A stretch of DNA of 7,320 nt, from contig JAFYUD010000087.1 of assembly GCA_017549665.1 (NCBI GenBank), positions 1 through 7,320 on the forward strand. The letters run 5' to 3'. Position 1 is the first letter of the stretch; the number at the start of each line of letters is the position of its first letter. Origin of the DNA: Clostridia bacterium (GTDB taxonomy: Bacteria > Bacillota_A > Clostridia > Oscillospirales > Acutalibacteraceae). Below, one piece after another: positions 6,299 to 7,320 of this stretch. The notes beneath the pieces are model-generated. The model saw only the letters and a list, made by a program, of their open reading frames with translations, did not search any database and was not told the DNA's origin. A program made the position numbers and the translations under genes.

Positions 6299-6342
6299 TT
6301 TATGAGCATTGATTGATTTTATCAACGAAAGGACGGTTCTCC

Positions 6343-6522
6343 ATGAAGAAAGTTTTAAAGGTTCTGGCTATTGTAGCCGCTATCGCTGGTGTTGCTGCAG
6401 CTATCTATTTTGCAGTAACTAAGTTTATGGAAAAGAAACAGAAGATCGGTAATACTGAGGAGAATTATGTTTCCTGCTCCTGCTTTGACGAAGAATTAAC
6501 TTCAGAAGAAGTCGTTGCCTGA
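6343..6522 (+). CDS. Small membrane-anchored protein with YVSCSC motif, unknown function
   Basis: A 59-residue protein of no known function that I can name. It starts MKKVLKVLAI, has one alanine-rich hydrophobic segment at about residues 5-27 (VAAIAGVAAAIYFAV), a basic patch FMEKKQK and then an acidic tail with NYVSCSCFDEELTSEEVVA (41-59). Two cysteines two apart (Cys45, Cys47) in YVSCSC are the striking feature. The basic residues on both sides of the short hydrophobic segment leave its orientation unclear; a signal-anchor with the acidic tail in the cytoplasm is one reading. Cysteine is rare in such small proteins, so metal binding, disulfide formation or lipid modification could be considered, without proof. 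The ATG has AAAGGA 9 bases ahead; a TTG ten codons earlier has no better site. It follows rpsT by 44 bases and ends just before a terminator, so it probably shares the rpsT transcript. Confidence 0.83.
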   Translation: MKKVLKVLAIVAAIAGVAAAIYFAVTKFMEKKQKIGNTEENYVSCSCFDEELTSEEVVA

Positions 6523-6551
6523 TTCTGATTCGGTTATCGTTTGATAAAAAC

Positions 6552-6578
6552 AAGGACTCTTTCGGGAGTCCTTATTTT
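6552..6578 (+). terminator. Intrinsic terminator ending the rpsT transcript
   Basis: A perfect 8-bp stem AAGGACTC/GAGTCCTT (6552-6559 with 6566-6573), a 6-base TTTCGG loop, then ATTTT. The U run is short and interrupted by one A, so termination may be incomplete. It sits 29 bases after the stop of the small YVSCSC gene and ahead of the ileS promoter. Confidence 0.8.
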
Positions 6579-6606
6579 CGTTGATGAGGAAAATGTTAAA
6601 TTCCTC

Positions 6607-6635
6607 TTGATTTTGCTGAATATTTATGGTAATAT
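6607..6635 (+). promoter_or_regulatory. Probable promoter of the T-box leader and ileS
   Basis: TTGATT (6607-6612), a 17-base spacer and TAATAT (6630-6635) with an extended -10 TG one base upstream (6627-6628). The boxes are imperfect, but the position fits: the predicted start near 6642 lies just before T-box stem I, giving a leader of about 260 bases. Confidence 0.6.
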
Positions 6636-6653
6636 ATCTTTAATATTAAATGC

Positions 6654-6880
6654 TGTGATGGAGAGAGTAATTTCTTTTACGGATTCGAGCGAGCTGACGA
6701 CGGTGAAAGGTCAGTATCACGGAAAGAAACGAAAATCACTCCGGAGCTGAGGGCTGAAATTTCAAGTAGGCTTCTCCGGTTGCCGACCGTTAAAACGGAC
6801 GCATATGATGGTATGTTGTAATCAGGTGGTTTAAGCAAAGTATCGGTCTTTGTCCTGCATTACGGGACAAGGACTTTTTT
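6654..6880 (+). promoter_or_regulatory. T-box riboswitch (tRNA-Ile responsive, AUC specifier) controlling ileS
   Basis: This leader fills the 380-base gap before ileS. It senses uncharged tRNA-Ile and lets transcription continue into ileS when isoleucine charging is low. Stem I is closed by GGAG (6660-6663) with CTCC (6739-6742); above the specifier loop TTTCTTT (6671-6677) pairs with AAAGAAA (6723-6729). The 5' side of the loop has AGAGAGTA, including the conserved AGUA (6666-6669); the 3' side has the specifier ATC (6735-6737) followed by A, reading isoleucine. A distal arm has CTGAC/GTCAG around GGTG. A middle helix can form between CCGGAG (6741-6746) and CTCCGG (6774-6779), and CCGT/ACGG forms a further small hairpin near 6787-6798. 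The antiterminator pairs CAGG (6823-6826) with CCTG (6854-6857) and GCAAAG (6835-6840) with CTTTGT (6848-6853), leaving a bulge with TGGT (6827-6830), which matches the ACCA end of tRNA-Ile. Pairings were found by eye. Confidence 0.92.
6846..6880 (+). terminator. T-box regulated terminator before ileS
   Basis: An 11-bp stem with two G-U pairs (6846-6856 with 6864-6874), a 7-base loop and six U residues (6875-6880). Its 5' arm reuses the bases that form the 3' side of the antiterminator (6848-6857), so the two structures exclude each other, as a transcription-attenuating T-box requires. Confidence 0.92.
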
Positions 6881-6904
6881 ATTTATTGAAAGGAGATTTT
6901 CAAA

Positions 6905-7320
6905 ATGTACGATCCTATTTCACCCAATGTTAATTTTGTTGAACAGGAAAAGAAAATTGAAAAGTTCTGGCGTGATGAAAAGATTTTTGAAAAAAGTATA
7001 GAGGAAAAGGCTAAGGGTACTCCCTACGTATTTTACGACGGACCTCCCACAGCTAACGGTAAGCCTCATATCGGTCACGTTCTTACACGTGTTATCAAGG
7101 ATATGATTCCCAGATACCGTACAATGAAGGGCTGTATGGTTCCCCGTAAGGCAGGTTGGGATACTCACGGTCTTCCCGTTGAGCTTGAAGTTGAGAAGCT
7201 TCTCGGTCTTGACGGTAAGGAGCAGATTGAAGAGTACGGTCTTGAGCCTTTCATCGGTCACTGTAAGGAAAGCGTATGGAAGTATAAGGGTATGTGGGAA
7301 GATTTCTCACGTACAGTCGG
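6905..7320 (+). CDS. ileS: Isoleucyl-tRNA synthetase, N-terminal 138 residues (partial)
   Basis: Attaches isoleucine to tRNA-Ile in the cytoplasm. The first 138 codons are present and the gene continues past the right edge; bacterial IleRS is usually 900-1,050 residues, so this is roughly the first seventh. The class I signature is at FYDGPPTANGKPHIGHVL (43-60; HIGH at 55-58), followed by MVPRKAGWDTHGLPVELEVE (78-97). The combination PPTANGKPHIGH, GWDTHGLPVE and CKESVWKYKGMWE resembles the eukaryote-like IleRS2 group rather than the E. coli type (GWDCHGLPIE), an inference from motif wording only. The start is an ATG with AAGGAGA 8 bases ahead. It is controlled by the T-box leader directly upstream, whose AUC specifier independently confirms the amino acid. 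The KMSKS motif and editing domain lie outside the window. Confidence 0.97.
   Translation, partial: MYDPISPNVNFVEQEKKIEKFWRDEKIFEKSIEEKAKGTPYVFYDGPPTANGKPHIGHVLTRVIKDMIPRYRTMKGCMVPRKAGWDTHGLPVELEVEKLLGLDGKEQIEEYGLEPFIGHCKESVWKYKGMWEDFSRTV

Noticed and set aside
6309..6325. Small hairpin between rpsT and the YVSCSC gene
   Set aside because: The TTGAT/ATCAA stem is short, AT-rich and lacks a U run, so it is not a credible terminator.
6541..6750. Open frame of 69 codons on the plus strand ahead of ileS
   Set aside because: It lies over the terminator, promoter and T-box stem I, has no ribosome binding site and no recognisable protein features.
6920..7261. Open frame of 113 codons on the minus strand
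   Set aside because: It is antisense to the clear IleRS coding sequence and has no supporting signals.

Overview
The window reads as chromosome of a spore-forming, low-to-medium GC Firmicute of class Clostridia, most like gut Oscillospiraceae/Ruminococcus relatives. The grounds are two endospore genes (gpr, spoIIP), strong AGGAGG ribosome binding sites, TTGACA/TATAAT promoters and a T-box leader in front of ileS. The genus assignment is inference from general resemblance; no phylogenetic marker was tested. Nothing in the window looks like a mobile element, CRISPR array, tRNA, rRNA or attachment site.

Left part, all minus strand. A PlsC-like acyltransferase (running off the left edge) is translationally coupled by an ATGA overlap to an upstream FadD-type AMP-forming acyl ligase. 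The pair has its own consensus promoter (1938-1966). Upstream lies an AT-rich spacer with a 15-bp palindrome, then a strong intrinsic terminator (2143-2173) that ends a GPH-family sugar:cation symporter gene. The symporter has its own TTGACA-17-TATTAT promoter (3625-3653).

Middle, minus strand. A sporulation cluster is transcribed gpr (germination protease), then spoIIP (spore-engulfment amidase), then an unrecognised 62-residue single-pass membrane protein coupled to spoIIP by a second ATGA overlap. The -35 box of the symporter promoter covers the stop codon of this small gene, and no terminator separates them.

Right part, plus strand and divergent from gpr. rpsT (ribosomal protein S20) has an A-tract/extended -10 promoter and is followed by a 59-residue membrane-anchored small protein with a YVSCSC motif, then a terminator (6552-6578). 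Next comes a promoter and a complete T-box leader with an AUC (isoleucine) specifier, competing antiterminator and terminator, and then the first 138 codons of ileS (isoleucyl-tRNA synthetase, apparently the eukaryote-like type).

The divergent rpsT / gpr-spoIIP order matches the arrangement known from Bacillus subtilis, where lepA follows spoIIP; here the small membrane gene takes that place. The least explained items are the two small membrane proteins and the divergent T-box sequence. I found no evidence of a large undescribed system such as a defence island or biosynthetic cluster.
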